NCBI GenBank assembly: GCA_009733575.1
Contig: ML769595.1
Coordinates: 1-64,000 of the forward strand
DNA from: Gymnopus androsaceus JB14
Lineage: Eukaryota > Basidiomycota > Agaricomycetes > Agaricales > Omphalotaceae
Direction of reading: 5' to 3'
Length of the DNA: 64,000 bases
Of this stretch, positions 44,501-55,185 are shown piece after piece. Every line of letters begins with the position of its first letter. Within the stretch, counting starts at the first letter, position 1. The translations under genes and the position numbers were made by a program. The notes beneath the pieces were generated by a model. The model had not been told where the DNA came from. It ran no database searches and was given only the letters and a program-made list of their open reading frames with translations.

Positions 44501-45434
44501 ATCTCTCTCTTTAGTAACACTCGCTGTAATTGTACATAGTTGTCCCAGCAAACCAATTGTAAATAGTTGATCTAATATCCTGGCAGCGCAAATATGAAGC
44601 CTAGATATGAAGGGCCCAATTAGAATCAATTTACTTGAAGAGTGAGGTTTTAATATACCTGAATAGCAACAACCCAACAGCTACACTCATCCTGGATGGC
44701 AAGCCAGCAATGAAAGAAAGCAAGCGAAAAACTTCCTGCCGCGCACTCTAGACAAGTCTAAGTTGTCTGAAGACCATCAGGCGATTGACGCTTAGTGGCA
44801 GGAAGAGCTTTCAAGTGAAATGGATGGTGGTCAAAGTTGGAGGGTTTATTCTTGTAGATGTGTGGTGGGAAAGCCTGAACAAGAAAAGCATCAGTGAGGG
44901 TTTAGAACGTATAGGAGTTAGGGGAGAAGCATTATGATCCTCGGCGTCCCCAAGGTCGGGGTCGCCTAACGGTGTAGGTAGAATTAAGAAATTTGGGCTT
45001 ACCGGGAGAGCTCTATGGTTCAGATGCCAACAGCAACTCCAACGAGTCTGAAGCCTTGCGCAAGCGATGAGAGATGTTGAGGTTGATCGAGTTAACGAGG
45101 AGCCATTGACAAGCTGGGGGTGCCCACGAGAAGCTGGGGTTGAAAACCCAGCTTCAATATAACGCCGATGTATTCTTGAACAAAGAGCAAAATCAACAAA
45201 GCGCGCTTTATACACGCGCACCACATTTGTCACATGGGCCGGAGCTCACGTGAAATTTTCGCGCTTTCTTCCAACTCTCATGCTTCTCTCCCACTTTCGA
45301 TGGAAAACACCTTCTGTTTGCTCTTCACCAACCTGGCTTCTCCTCTCATCTATGTCTACTCCATTCTCTCCCTCGGTTTCATCTCCAAAACATACATAAT
45401 CTCCCTTCCTCACCGAACTGACCAACAAACAGAC
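44501..45434. other. Intergenic, no gene recognised
   Basis: No supportable domain on either strand. A plus-strand gene start lies at about 45435, so the final 200 bp may hold its promoter. Confidence 0.35.
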
Positions 45435-46132
45435 ATGTCTCGACTCATGGATTTACTAGAATTTGGGAAAGAAGGCGAGAATCGGGTGTATCACGATGGA
45501 ACATATTCGAATACGAGTTTAATTGGGGATCTGATGAAACAAGTACAGAAACAGAGGATTATCGGTAATGAGAATTACTCCGAGGCAGATATGATCAAGC
45601 TACCTTTTGCGTGGCCGGAGGATGCGTCGTCCACTAACTATAGTTCCACCGATTGCGATATTCCTCCTGCAGGAGCAGAACTTTGGTACTAAAGTGCTCC
45701 CCAGCGCAGAAGCCAACGCTGCAGGTGTCTAAACGCATGCTACCGAAATCGTCGTCATCTCCGTATCCAATTCCTATCAATCCGAATTATACCCCACTTC
45801 CACATCTGTATCTGCATTTCCGTTGTACGAGCTCATCAGGCCAGAATCCGTTACCCAATGGGATCAAGGACCGAGCTGAAGCCATATTACGCGTAGTTGT
45901 CGTTGCAGCAGTATTGATCCATATCCGTGTCCAGCCAGCTGCATATCTATATTTATGCCTCTACCTCCACCAACTGGTATACACCGTTCGACCGCGACCT
46001 GAACCGGAATCCAAATCATGCTACAATAAGGGCAGTATTAACACTTGGCTTGCCAGATTCATAAGGTGTGTACTTTACGTTATAGCTCTTTTACTCACTC
46101 ACTCACACATCTTTCACCCCTGTCCCTTGTAG
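45435..46132 (+). CDS. Hypothetical gene fragment, unknown function
   Basis: From ATG 45435 a frame encodes about 85 residues beginning MSRLMDLLEFGKEGE, ending at 45692. It is hydrophilic with acidic and Ser/Thr-rich parts and may be spliced to following sequence; another frame ending at 46132 overlaps the end. I recognise no family. It lies 5' of the uL3 fragment on the same strand. Confidence 0.35.
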
Positions 46133-46419
46133 ATGGACTCACATGGGCTCCCTCTCACCTCCTTTGAACGTACTCGCCAAGCCATATTCACTGCTGGTGG
46201 TGTTTCGGAAGGAGAATTCGAGCGTGTCAGGCTCAAAGAGCTTGAACCCCTCAAATGCCACCGCACTAATTCAATGGGTCAATCTCTTACCGGCATATTC
46301 CTCTTCTTCCCACCATCTCCGATCAACCCTCAAGTACCCTATTGAGCATGGTATCATCGCCCGTACTGGAGAAGATTTGGCATCATATATCTCACAACGA
46401 ACTCCCTGTTGCCCTAAAC

Positions 46420-47228
46420 CCAAAAACCACTGTTTGGGCTTCACATCTTTCAGACGAGCTCAAACGTCGCTTCTACAAATGCTGGTACCGTTCGAAGAAG
46501 AAGGCCTTCACTCGTTACGCCAAGAAGCACGCAGAGGATGGTGGCAAGTCTGTTGCCCGCGAGCTTGAGCGTATTTGCAAAAACTGTACCGTTGTCTGTG
46601 TCCTTGCGCACACTCAAATCCGCAAGACTGGTCTCTCACAGAAGAAGGCGCACCTTATGGAGATCCAGGTTAACGGCGGTTTGATCCCAGATAAGGTCGA
46701 GTTTGCTCACAGCCTGTTCAAGAAGCCAGTCGAGGTCAGCTTTGTCTTCAAGCAGGATGAGTGTGTGGATGTCATTGCCCTCACCAAGGGTCACGATTTC
46801 GAGGGTGTAACTCACCGTTGGGGTACCAAGAAGCTGCCGAGGAAGACGCACAAGGGTCTCAGGAAGGTGGCGTGTATTGGTGCATGGTATCCTTCGAAGG
46901 TCATGTTCTTGGTAGCCCGTGCTGGTCAAAGTACGTATCATCGCTTTCGTTCCTCCTTTTTCAAACTTATTGTCAATTTTAGATGGTTACCACCACTGTA
47001 CTGCAAGAAGTTGTACCGTATTGGTTCTGGTTCCGACAACGCCAACGCCACGACAGAGTCGGATGTCACCAAAAAGCAAATCACACCCATGGGTGGTTTC
47101 CCTCATTATGGTATTGTCAAGAACGATTTCCTGATACTCAAGGGTTCCATCCCTGGTACCAAGAAGCGTGTGGTCACCATCCGAAAATCGCTCATGGTCC
47201 GCACTTCTCGTCGGGATCTCGAGCTTGG
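46420..47228 (+). pseudogene. RPL3: Partial ribosomal protein uL3 (RPL3) gene
   Basis: The translation from about 46420 (TTVWASHLSDELKRRFYK, then KKKAFTRYAKKHAEDGGKS, ELERICKNCTVV, HLMEIQVNGG, THRWGTKKLPRKTHKGLRKV, ACIGAWYPSKV) is the central part of eukaryotic uL3, the large-subunit protein near the peptidyl-transferase centre. The first roughly 100 residues of the family are missing. An intron is retained (about 46931-46982, GTACGT to TTTTAG), so this is not a processed retrocopy. After GYHH about four bases are missing, shifting the frame before LYRIGSG; homology continues through ITPMGGFPHYGIVKNDF and ends at TSRRDLE, without the normal C-terminal 50 or so residues. It cannot encode a working uL3. 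Confidence 0.88.
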
Positions 47229-47319
47229 AACTGTCATCGTTCTTCCATACTGTGTTATCCTATGCTTGTACCCCTATACTACATTGCTATGCCGCATGCA
47301 CGAACACTATCATGGATAG

Positions 47320-47930
47320 CTTTCCTTTGTACATACAACACAGCGGCAAACTAGAAGTTCATATAAAGAAAGCCTTAATCTATCTCTCTTATTGAACTAG
47401 GGTTCCTTTATAAATATGGCGGCATTACTAAGTGGTAACTATGCCCAATAGAGTTTTAATAATGTACGCGTTAACGAAGGTCAAGGGTTCGAACTGGTCA
47501 GTAAATCACTATAAATTTTCCAACACACTACTAATTTGCTTACATAATCCACAGGAGCTAAGCACAGTAACTAATAACTAATATCAATAGAACGACGAAC
47601 TCCAGTAGTACTAATAAAGCTCAATACAATATATATATATATGAACTACAAAATACAATAGGTAAGTAAAATAGGTAAGTAAAACAAGTACAAGTAATTA
47701 ATAAACTACGAAGTACAGTAAGTAAAGTAATCTAATAGTTACACGCACTAAGCAATTATAAGCGCTTATGCTTGTAGACGTGGCACAAGCGCTTACAATT
47801 GTTGGCTGTGTTATGATTAAGCGCTTAATTAACATCCAACTCTTTTTGGATCATCGCTTATAACTGGGATTCTGATTATGGGGTTTATAAGCGGTTACAG
47901 CCGGTTATAGCCAAAATTCAAGGTTTCCGA
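47320..47930. other. Intergenic with AAGTA-type and AAGCGCTTA words
   Basis: Short repeats of GTAAGTAAAATAG type lie around 47660-47720 and the palindromic word AAGCGCTTA/TAAGCGCTT appears several times in 47755-47830. No coding frame. Confidence 0.4.
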
Positions 47931-48626
47931 CACAATATTCCTCTTCTTGCGCGTATACAGTCTTCTCGTCATGCTGCCACGTCTTTACTGCAACTTTAAC
48001 TACTCGCAGACAGCTGACTGCTTTCGGTTCAACGAGGTACCCATATTGTTGACCTCACTGCCGCTCTTCGACCTGGAATTATAGTTGTTGCATCCGACCA
48101 TGGATCTCAAGAGGAAGGACACTGAGTTGCAATGTGCTGAGAAAGACGACGCTCGCAGGATGAAATTGAGGCTTTAACTGGTCCTGAGTTCCATTTCTTC
48201 CTGTTTCGACATTGTTTTTCACTGCATATTGTGCTGACTGCGGTAACCCTTTTTCTGTAGATGTTCAATTCCTGTCGATGACAATCTCTAGTACCTTCTC
48301 AAGGAATCCGTCCCTAGTACCTACTCAAGGACCAACGATTAAGCACAGTTGGTCCTTCACAAACCACCTCCTCTCCTCTCTGCGTTCTCCGTTCGTGGAT
48401 CGAGACTTGCTGACCCCTTTAGTTGATGAACGAAGGCTGTTCAATCTTCCTTGACCCTTGATGGACAAACGGAAGCTGAACCTCACTCAGGCTTTGGCTC
48501 CATTAAATTTTGAATCTTCGTTGTGATCTATGGTCGTGTTTGAGTTCTGGATGAATTTACTAGACCCTGAAGTGGTCGTGGTGAAGAATTTCCGCAAGAC
48601 GGAATAGCGTTTTAGCTTGGGCTCTC
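47931..48626 (+). repeat. Repeat R, copy 2 (696 bp, empty site)
   Basis: A direct copy of the segment at 43061-44500 without the hAT insertion; it shows TTCTCAAGGAATCC where copy 1 is occupied. The two copies lie 4.9 kb apart on the same strand. Similarity stops at about 48626. Confidence 0.88.
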
Positions 48627-49281
48627 TAACCGTAAGCTGCTTTTCTCCTTTTATCTGTGCTTGTTTCGACTAATTTTATCTTAGTGATGCCCTTTTCTTT
48701 CCTTCTAGAATTCATGCTGCACTTATCACGTTCGATTTGCTGGCTTCCTCTTTCAAGCATCGTTCAGCATTCGGTTGTCATGGCGCGCTGCACCTTCTTC
48801 CCTCCCAAGTCTGAACATTCTGAACGAAATTTATCTTTGGTTTTATAAGGCCACCCTTCCTGTCCCACACATCAACCCAAATCAAACTTGATTGAATATC
48901 CACCTTCCAATATGATGATGATCCTCCTTCCTTCCTTTCCCATATTTCACTTAACTCGTTGCCTCTGCCGGCTCCCCCGCGAACAATCTACCGAGGCCGA
49001 CGATGAATGGTTGGACCGCTAGTCGAATAACTGGCTGAACTGGTTGTTTATCGATTACTATTCTCGCAATCTCCACTGCTATGTCCGTCGACGGGAAACA
49101 TCGGAGACCTCTCGAACATTCGCATCCCGCAGTCGTTGAACAGAGAAAGGAGACGGTACAGATCTACGCATCTTGAGCTCTGCACGTAGTTGAATGAGAG
49201 ATGGGAGGCGGCCTTTCATCTAGAATATTTGCATCCCGGAGGCCGTTGAAGAATGTCACGCTGTCCGCGTAGCTCGCTCAT
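48627..49281. other. Intergenic, no gene recognised
   Basis: Short frames with no motif. This is the target region of the third hAT family B copy. Confidence 0.35.
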
Positions 49282-49289
49282 CTTATACC

Positions 49290-50432
49290 AACTACCAGGG
49301 CAGCTTTTCTCAAGAAAGTGGTTTTATACTTAAGTAATTCTTAGAATGCTCCTAAGAATTAAAGTTATCCTAAACTGTAAGTATCAATTATACTTAAGTA
49401 AATACTTAAGTATATGCATAACTAACTCATGCAAAGTCATCTTGAAATGGGTGATTATGAAGTAAAAGTAAAAATGAAAGTAATAAAGTAAAGTAAAGTA
49501 AAGTAAAGTAAGCACTATCTTATATCCTCTGCAAACTTTAGTTTAAAGTAAAATACCAAATCAGCTGTGTAAGTAATAAAGTAAAGTAAGTTATTCAAAG
49601 TATAGTATTAGTAAAGTAAAGTAGGTAGCACAGAACAAAGCCATGAGCAAGGCATAAGTTTCTAAAGAAAATACTAAGCAGAGAGTATATGAGTCCTACT
49701 GAATTGTAGTGGCAGCAAAGTGAGAGTAGATAGGATGAGATGGTAGAGGTAAGAGTTGAAGAGAGGTGGTGTCAATGAGGGCCCATTGGGTCTTTATATA
49801 TATGTAGGAAAAATCACATGATATTCCAAGAGAACAATAGAAACTGTTCATTGTCTTGCCAAACTGGCAACAATGGCAAAGTTGTCCATTGTTCCTAACT
49901 AGGAAATCTCCACAGCTAGCATATAAAAGTCCCCTACCTCTGTCCTAGATCTCAGAGCTCCCTCCTGGCTCCAACCTTCTCCTTTACATTACTTCAACAG
50001 TCACCTTCCTTGCTTCTTTACAGTACTTAAGAAATGCTTATGTTCCTTAAGTATTCTTCAAGTAAGTGTTTCTCTTAGGAAACAATTACAGTTGTTCATT
50101 AAATGTTTTTATATACTTACTTACTTACTGACTTAATTACTTACTACCTACTTGCTTACTTACTTACTTAATTGATGATAGATACTTACTCAAGTACAAT
50201 ATGTTTCTTTCTTTTTTATCTACTGTTTACTTGACACAGACCAAGAAATATGATTGCATTTTACTCAATTACTTAGGTAAAAAATACTTGGAGTTTACTT
50301 AAGTGATACTTAGGTGATAAGTGCTAGACAACTAATTTGTTGCTTTATGCAAACTTAGGTATCACTTAAGTATTACTTGAGTATTACTTAAGTATAAAAC
50401 GACTTTCTTAAGAAAAGTTGCCCTAGATTTAC
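49290..50432 (-). mobile_element. hAT-type family B, copy 3 (1143 bp, inverted)
   Basis: Ends AACTACCAGGGCAGC and, inverted, GTAAATCTAGGGCAAC, flanked by a perfect CTTATACC duplication (49282-49289 and 50433-50440). It is the near-exact reverse complement of copy 1 at 22604-23731, including the (AAGT)n tract and the internal TATA-like segment, with only small indels. Confidence 0.93.
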
Positions 50433-50440
50433 CTTATACC

Positions 50441-51303
50441 CGAAAATATCGTTCTTCCTCTATATCACGATACATATCCTCTAGAACGTCATCAAGCTGG
50501 GTTACTTACAGCGCACCATGCTCAGCTCCGTGCTACCTACTTCCACTACTACTGCTTCTGCCCAAGAAATTCGAAATCAAACCAGAGACGTATCGTATTG
50601 TTGCGACGGTTAGGTACAACGAACTTGCAGCTGTTGGCTGCGTTGGCCATGGCTGCTGGTTCTATAACGCATACAGTTTCGCGCCGCAAAACTTCTCCGG
50701 ACTCATGGGCGGGAATATCGGGCTTCCGCGCCCATCCTCCTGCGCGGAGGAATCTTTCAACTCGAATCCGGAACAAGCCCGGGATCAACATCATTCGAAG
50801 TCGTGAGAGGCCTCTCACTCTCTCTTCCCTCATCTAACGCGTACTTTACAGTACGAACGACCCCAGTGAATAATGATAGCGAGCAAGTCCGTATGCCAAC
50901 TCAAGCAGAAAGCTGTCAGACTGAGTTAGAGCCTACATGATCCGAGTCGCAAGCTCAGTAAATTCAGTAGGTGGGGAGAGGCGCTTGATTGATGGGTGGG
51001 TAACAGTTGCTCAACAATCTATGTTTATTGTAGCAGCAGAAAACTTTTTCGTGGATTGAAGTGAATTTAAGGCGAAATTAGTAAGGACAACTCCTGCCAT
51101 GGCTCTGGGCAAGTCAAAAACATTGATTGCACGCGATTTTCACTGTCCACGTGCTCCTGCCCTTTCAACTGACCTATAAGCCAGATAAGGCAACTCCGTT
51201 GACTTATCTCGGAGCACGCCAGGTGTCATGACCAATGTCGCCGGTGAAAAGCTACGTGGCACCGTGGTAGCAACTCTGCTTTCGACCGCCATCTTCTTGT
51301 CCC
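50441..51303. other. Intergenic, no gene recognised
   Basis: Open frames near 50550-50835 have no recognisable domain. The last 200 bp should include the promoter of the NLR-like gene. Confidence 0.35.
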
Positions 51304-54300
51304 ATGGATAAGAAATATTCTCGCACTACAAGAAGGGAAGCTGACCAGCAATTTAGTGTAGCTACTGGTCTTAAAGCTACTACCTCACTGGCCTTGCCGG
51401 CTGCTACCCTTCGATCTATTACTGATATATTAGGGCCAAGCACTAGAAGATTTCCGACCAAATCCAAGTCAAGAATTGAGGATTTTACTTCGACTACTTC
51501 ACAGATCCTGAGCATTGTGGCGGAAATTAGCGAAGCTTTGGAGAATGTACCGTATCTCCAATTCGCAGCTGGGCTAGGAGTACAAAGTATAAAGATAATA
51601 AAGGTACGCTAATCTGTAACTCAATTCACTCTTGCCAGTCTGACGTTCGATTGGAAGGAAATCAATGAATGTAAAGAAGAATGGGAGAAGGCTAGGACAG
51701 CTCTCACGAAGATGGAGAGCATGATGGCTCAGTTTCAAAGTCATCGAAAGGCTTTGGAGCTATCTCCTATTGTTCAGAAAGCATTTCAACAGGTCGAAGC
51801 CTGCTTACAGCAAGTACAGGAAGCTTTAACTGTATATTTGGATGTCAACAAAATGCGAAAAATACTACAGCGGAATGCTCTCAAAAGCGAGGCTGTGTCG
51901 TGTATTGCCAGCATCAACTCGATTCACCAGTATCTCCAGGTACGTAAACTATAATCAGCTGCAATTTCATACTTCAGTGGTGATCCTACAGACAAACATG
52001 ATCTTTGGAATCTGGGAAGCTACTATCACATCCAAACAACCAGATCAAGTTGTCAAACCCTTGAACATGCTGAAATGTCCCTCCCCTGCTCCACATTTTG
52101 TTGGACGGGAGGACACACTGAGGAAGCTGTCCAAAATATTTGCTCCACCAGTAGTGACAATTTCTGGTCCAAATCAAAATACACTTGAGGAATTTATTAA
52201 GCAGCTCCATAGGAAGTATTTTACAGTTGAACACAATCCTACTCAGCCAAGGCAGTCCCCTATTTTTCTGGATGCCACTTCATCTGAGACCTTGGCAAAG
52301 TCTCTTGCAGATAGGATCACCCAGAGCACTTCGGCAGATACTCTTCTGATTCTGAAAAATGCAGAGGTATCAGTGGTAGATGAACAGTTTCATAGATTTC
52401 CTTGTACTCCAGTGCTGGTCACAAGCACACACTCTGCAATTTCTGCCTTGGCATCATCTACAGCTTGGGCCTTTCAGCTACCTGATCATGCAGATCAGCA
52501 AGTAACAAACAAGCTTCTGAGCTCTGCTAAGGAAGCCCTTTTCCCGGGACAACATGTTGTCACCCTTGTTGCAAATGGAGGAACTGGTAAAACACAAGCA
52601 GTTCTTAAGTTTATTTCCGGAATTTTTTAAGGTAAGAAAATTATATTTGACATAAGTGGATGATTCTGAAATATTTGGACAGATTTTCAAACATTTGGTT
52701 TTTTGATGCCACCTCCAATACCACCTTGGAAGCAAACTTCAAAGAGCTTGGCAATGCCGCAGGTGTAGGAGAAGATATCAAAAATGCCCGAGACTTTCTG
52801 GCAAGGATGAATCAAAATTGGCTTTGCATTTTTGACAATGCTGATGACCCAGAAGTCTTCCTGAAGAAATATATTCCCAGTTGCAACCATGGGAATGTGA
52901 TTGTTACAAGCCGTCTCACAGAAACATCCCAAATGGCTTCACCTGGCTGTCATATTGACTTCAGTGATCTTGATAATGAAACTGCTGGGGAGCTACTTCT
53001 GAAACAAGCACACCAGGATAGCTCGGAAGAGAACTTAGATCTAGCTTCCCAAATTGTTGATGCTCTTGGCTGTCATGCTCTTGCTGTCTCAACTGCTGGA
53101 GCGTATATTGGTACAACTCCCACATGTACTCTGGGAAATTATTTGGAACATTTTCATAAGAAAAAGACCAAGATTCTCAATTAAAAAATGAGATCACTGG
53201 ATGGTTACCAAAAAACCATATATAGTGCCTTTCAATTGAGTTTTGAAAAACTGAGTCCATCCACAAAATTATTTATGCAAATATGTACATATCTACATCC
53301 CACTGCCATTCCCTTGGAGATATTCACCCGTGCAGCTGCTTTCACTGGGAGTGATACTGATCCTGTTGATCTAAACCCCCCTCTACAAGCCATTAATATG
53401 TTGGATCACTTCTTGTCAATGTTTAACAAGGAAGACTCATGGGAAGACACTGTGGTTGAATTATGCCAATTATCACTGGCCTCATACAATGTTGTCAAAA
53501 AATGTCTTGACTTTCACCCAGTAATACATACATGTGCCAGTGAAACTATTTCCAATGAGGCAGATATGAATGTTCAGGTGTCAATGTTATTACTTGGTCG
53601 GGCTATTCCACTGGAAGAAACAAATGAAGACTATCAGTTTCGGCATCAATTGACAATACATCTCAGTAATGTACAGACTGATAAATTGCCAACTGTGCGG
53701 GCAAAGGTGTGCCTAGCAAGAGTTTTTTATGATAGTGGCTTTTGGGCACTGACTGAAAAGCTGCAAGAGGAAGTGCTTATATTGAACAAGCAAGTAGTTG
53801 GAGAGCATCACCTTGACACTTTGACTGCCATGGCTGAGCTTGCAGGAACATATGAAAAACTTGGAAAGCTACAGGCAGCAGAGAAGCTGAGAGAAGAGGT
53901 GCTCCAAATGCGCAAGCAACTCCTTGGGGAGCATCACCCAGATACATTGAGCTCCATGGCCAGCCTTGCTAACATCTATTGGGCTAGTGGAAAGTTGAAG
54001 GCAGCAGAGATCCTAGATGAGCAGGTGTTTCTATTACAGAAACAGAAAATTGGAGAACTTCACCCCCAAACATTGAGCTCAATGGCCAACCTTGCAACAA
54101 CATATCAAAAGCTTGGAAATTTTGAAGCAGCGCAAAAGCTGAGGGAGGAAGTACTTACATTGCATAAGCAAGTGATTGGGAAGCATCACCCAGATACATT
54201 GACTTCCATGGGAAACCTGGCAGTGACGTATGGGGAAAGTGGAAAGCTAGAAAAGCAGAAGCTCTGGAGGAGGAGGTGCTCCTATTGCGCAAGCAAATAA

Positions 54301-54803
54301 CTGGAGAACACCACCCAGTTACATTGACTTGCATGTCCAACCTTGCAGCAACATACCACGACCTTGGAAAGTTTGAGGCAGCTGCAAAGCTGTCAGAGGA
54401 TGTCCTTCAGCTGCAAAAGCAAGGAATCGGAGAACACCATCCAAATACACTGACTTCCATGGCCAACCTTGCAGTTGCATATGCGAAACTTGGAAAGACG
54501 AAGGAGGCTGAAAAGCTGGAGGAGGATGTGCTCCGGCTGCGCAAGCAAGTCATTGGAAACCACCACCCATGGACACTATTATCCATGGCCAACCTTGCAA
54601 GTACATATTGGGCCAGTGGAAAGTTGGAGGCAGCAGAGACCCTGGAAGAGGAGGTAGTCCTCTGGAGGAAGCAAGTGCTCGGAGAGCACCACCCAAATAC
54701 ATTGAGATCAATGTCTAACCTTGTAATGACATATCGCGCACTGGGTAAGTTGGAGGCTGCTAAGAAGCTGGAAGAGGACATTGATTTGCTTGAAACTAAG
54801 TAA
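51304..54803 (+). pseudogene. NLR-like STAND protein: helical N-term, two NB modules, winged helix, TPRs
   Basis: Starts at ATG 51304; exons join at about 51604-51638 (junction unclear), 51941-51991 and 52628-52674. The N-terminus (about 230 residues, amphipathic helices such as WEKARTALTKMESMM) resembles HeLo/MLKL-type four-helix domains. Then HFVGREDTLRKL starts a nucleotide-binding fold whose P-loop position reads SGPNQNTLEE (no GKT). A second fold has a proper P-loop, ANGGTGKTQ, Walker B WLCIFDNADD, and sensor VIVTSRLTE. A GLPL-like GCHALAV, a winged helix (TIYSAFQLSFEKLSPSTK) and an MHD-like FHPVIHTCA follow, then eight 42-residue TPRs (GEHHPDTLTSMANLA type). The family senses non-self and triggers cell death. 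Breaks: a missing T in the run at 52622-52627, TAA at 53182, a missing base near 54252. All may be mutations or read errors. Confidence 0.87.
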
Positions 54804-55185
54804 TAATCAACTGATACTCTACATACACATACAGCATGTATATATCATATAGTGAAAGCTATTGAACTAGGCACCTTATAGTCCCGAGTCCCGAGTCCCG
54901 ACTAACAATCTACTTTTTCATTAGGCATTTACATAAACCTGGGCCGTAGAAAAATTAGATGCGAAATTACTGCCAGAAGTGTGATAGTGGCTACACAGCT
55001 GTAAATACCGATGGAGTCTCCTCTGAATCAATGTAAGATAGAACAGAAGATAAGCAATCCTATGTTCTGAAAAACGATCAAAATGCTTGGCCCATATCCA
55101 TTTGATTCAATTTTCTTCATTTGAATGTCTGTGCTTCTTGCTGCAAAGTAAGTAAGTCACTAGTTTCAAAATTCAAAATTACTAA
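54804..55185. other. Intergenic, 3' region of the NLR-like gene
   Basis: No coding sequence seen. CCCGAGTCCCGAGTCCCGA, a small tandem triplet, lies at about 54882-54900. Confidence 0.4.

Noticed and set aside
45234..45434. N-terminal extension of the 45435 frame as signal-anchored protein
   Set aside because: The upstream part can be read as hydrophobic residues, but it overlaps the likely promoter and has no support over the downstream ATG.
50549..50837. A gene on either strand near 50.6-50.8 kb
   Set aside because: The two overlapping frames are antisense to each other and neither shows a domain or splice continuation.
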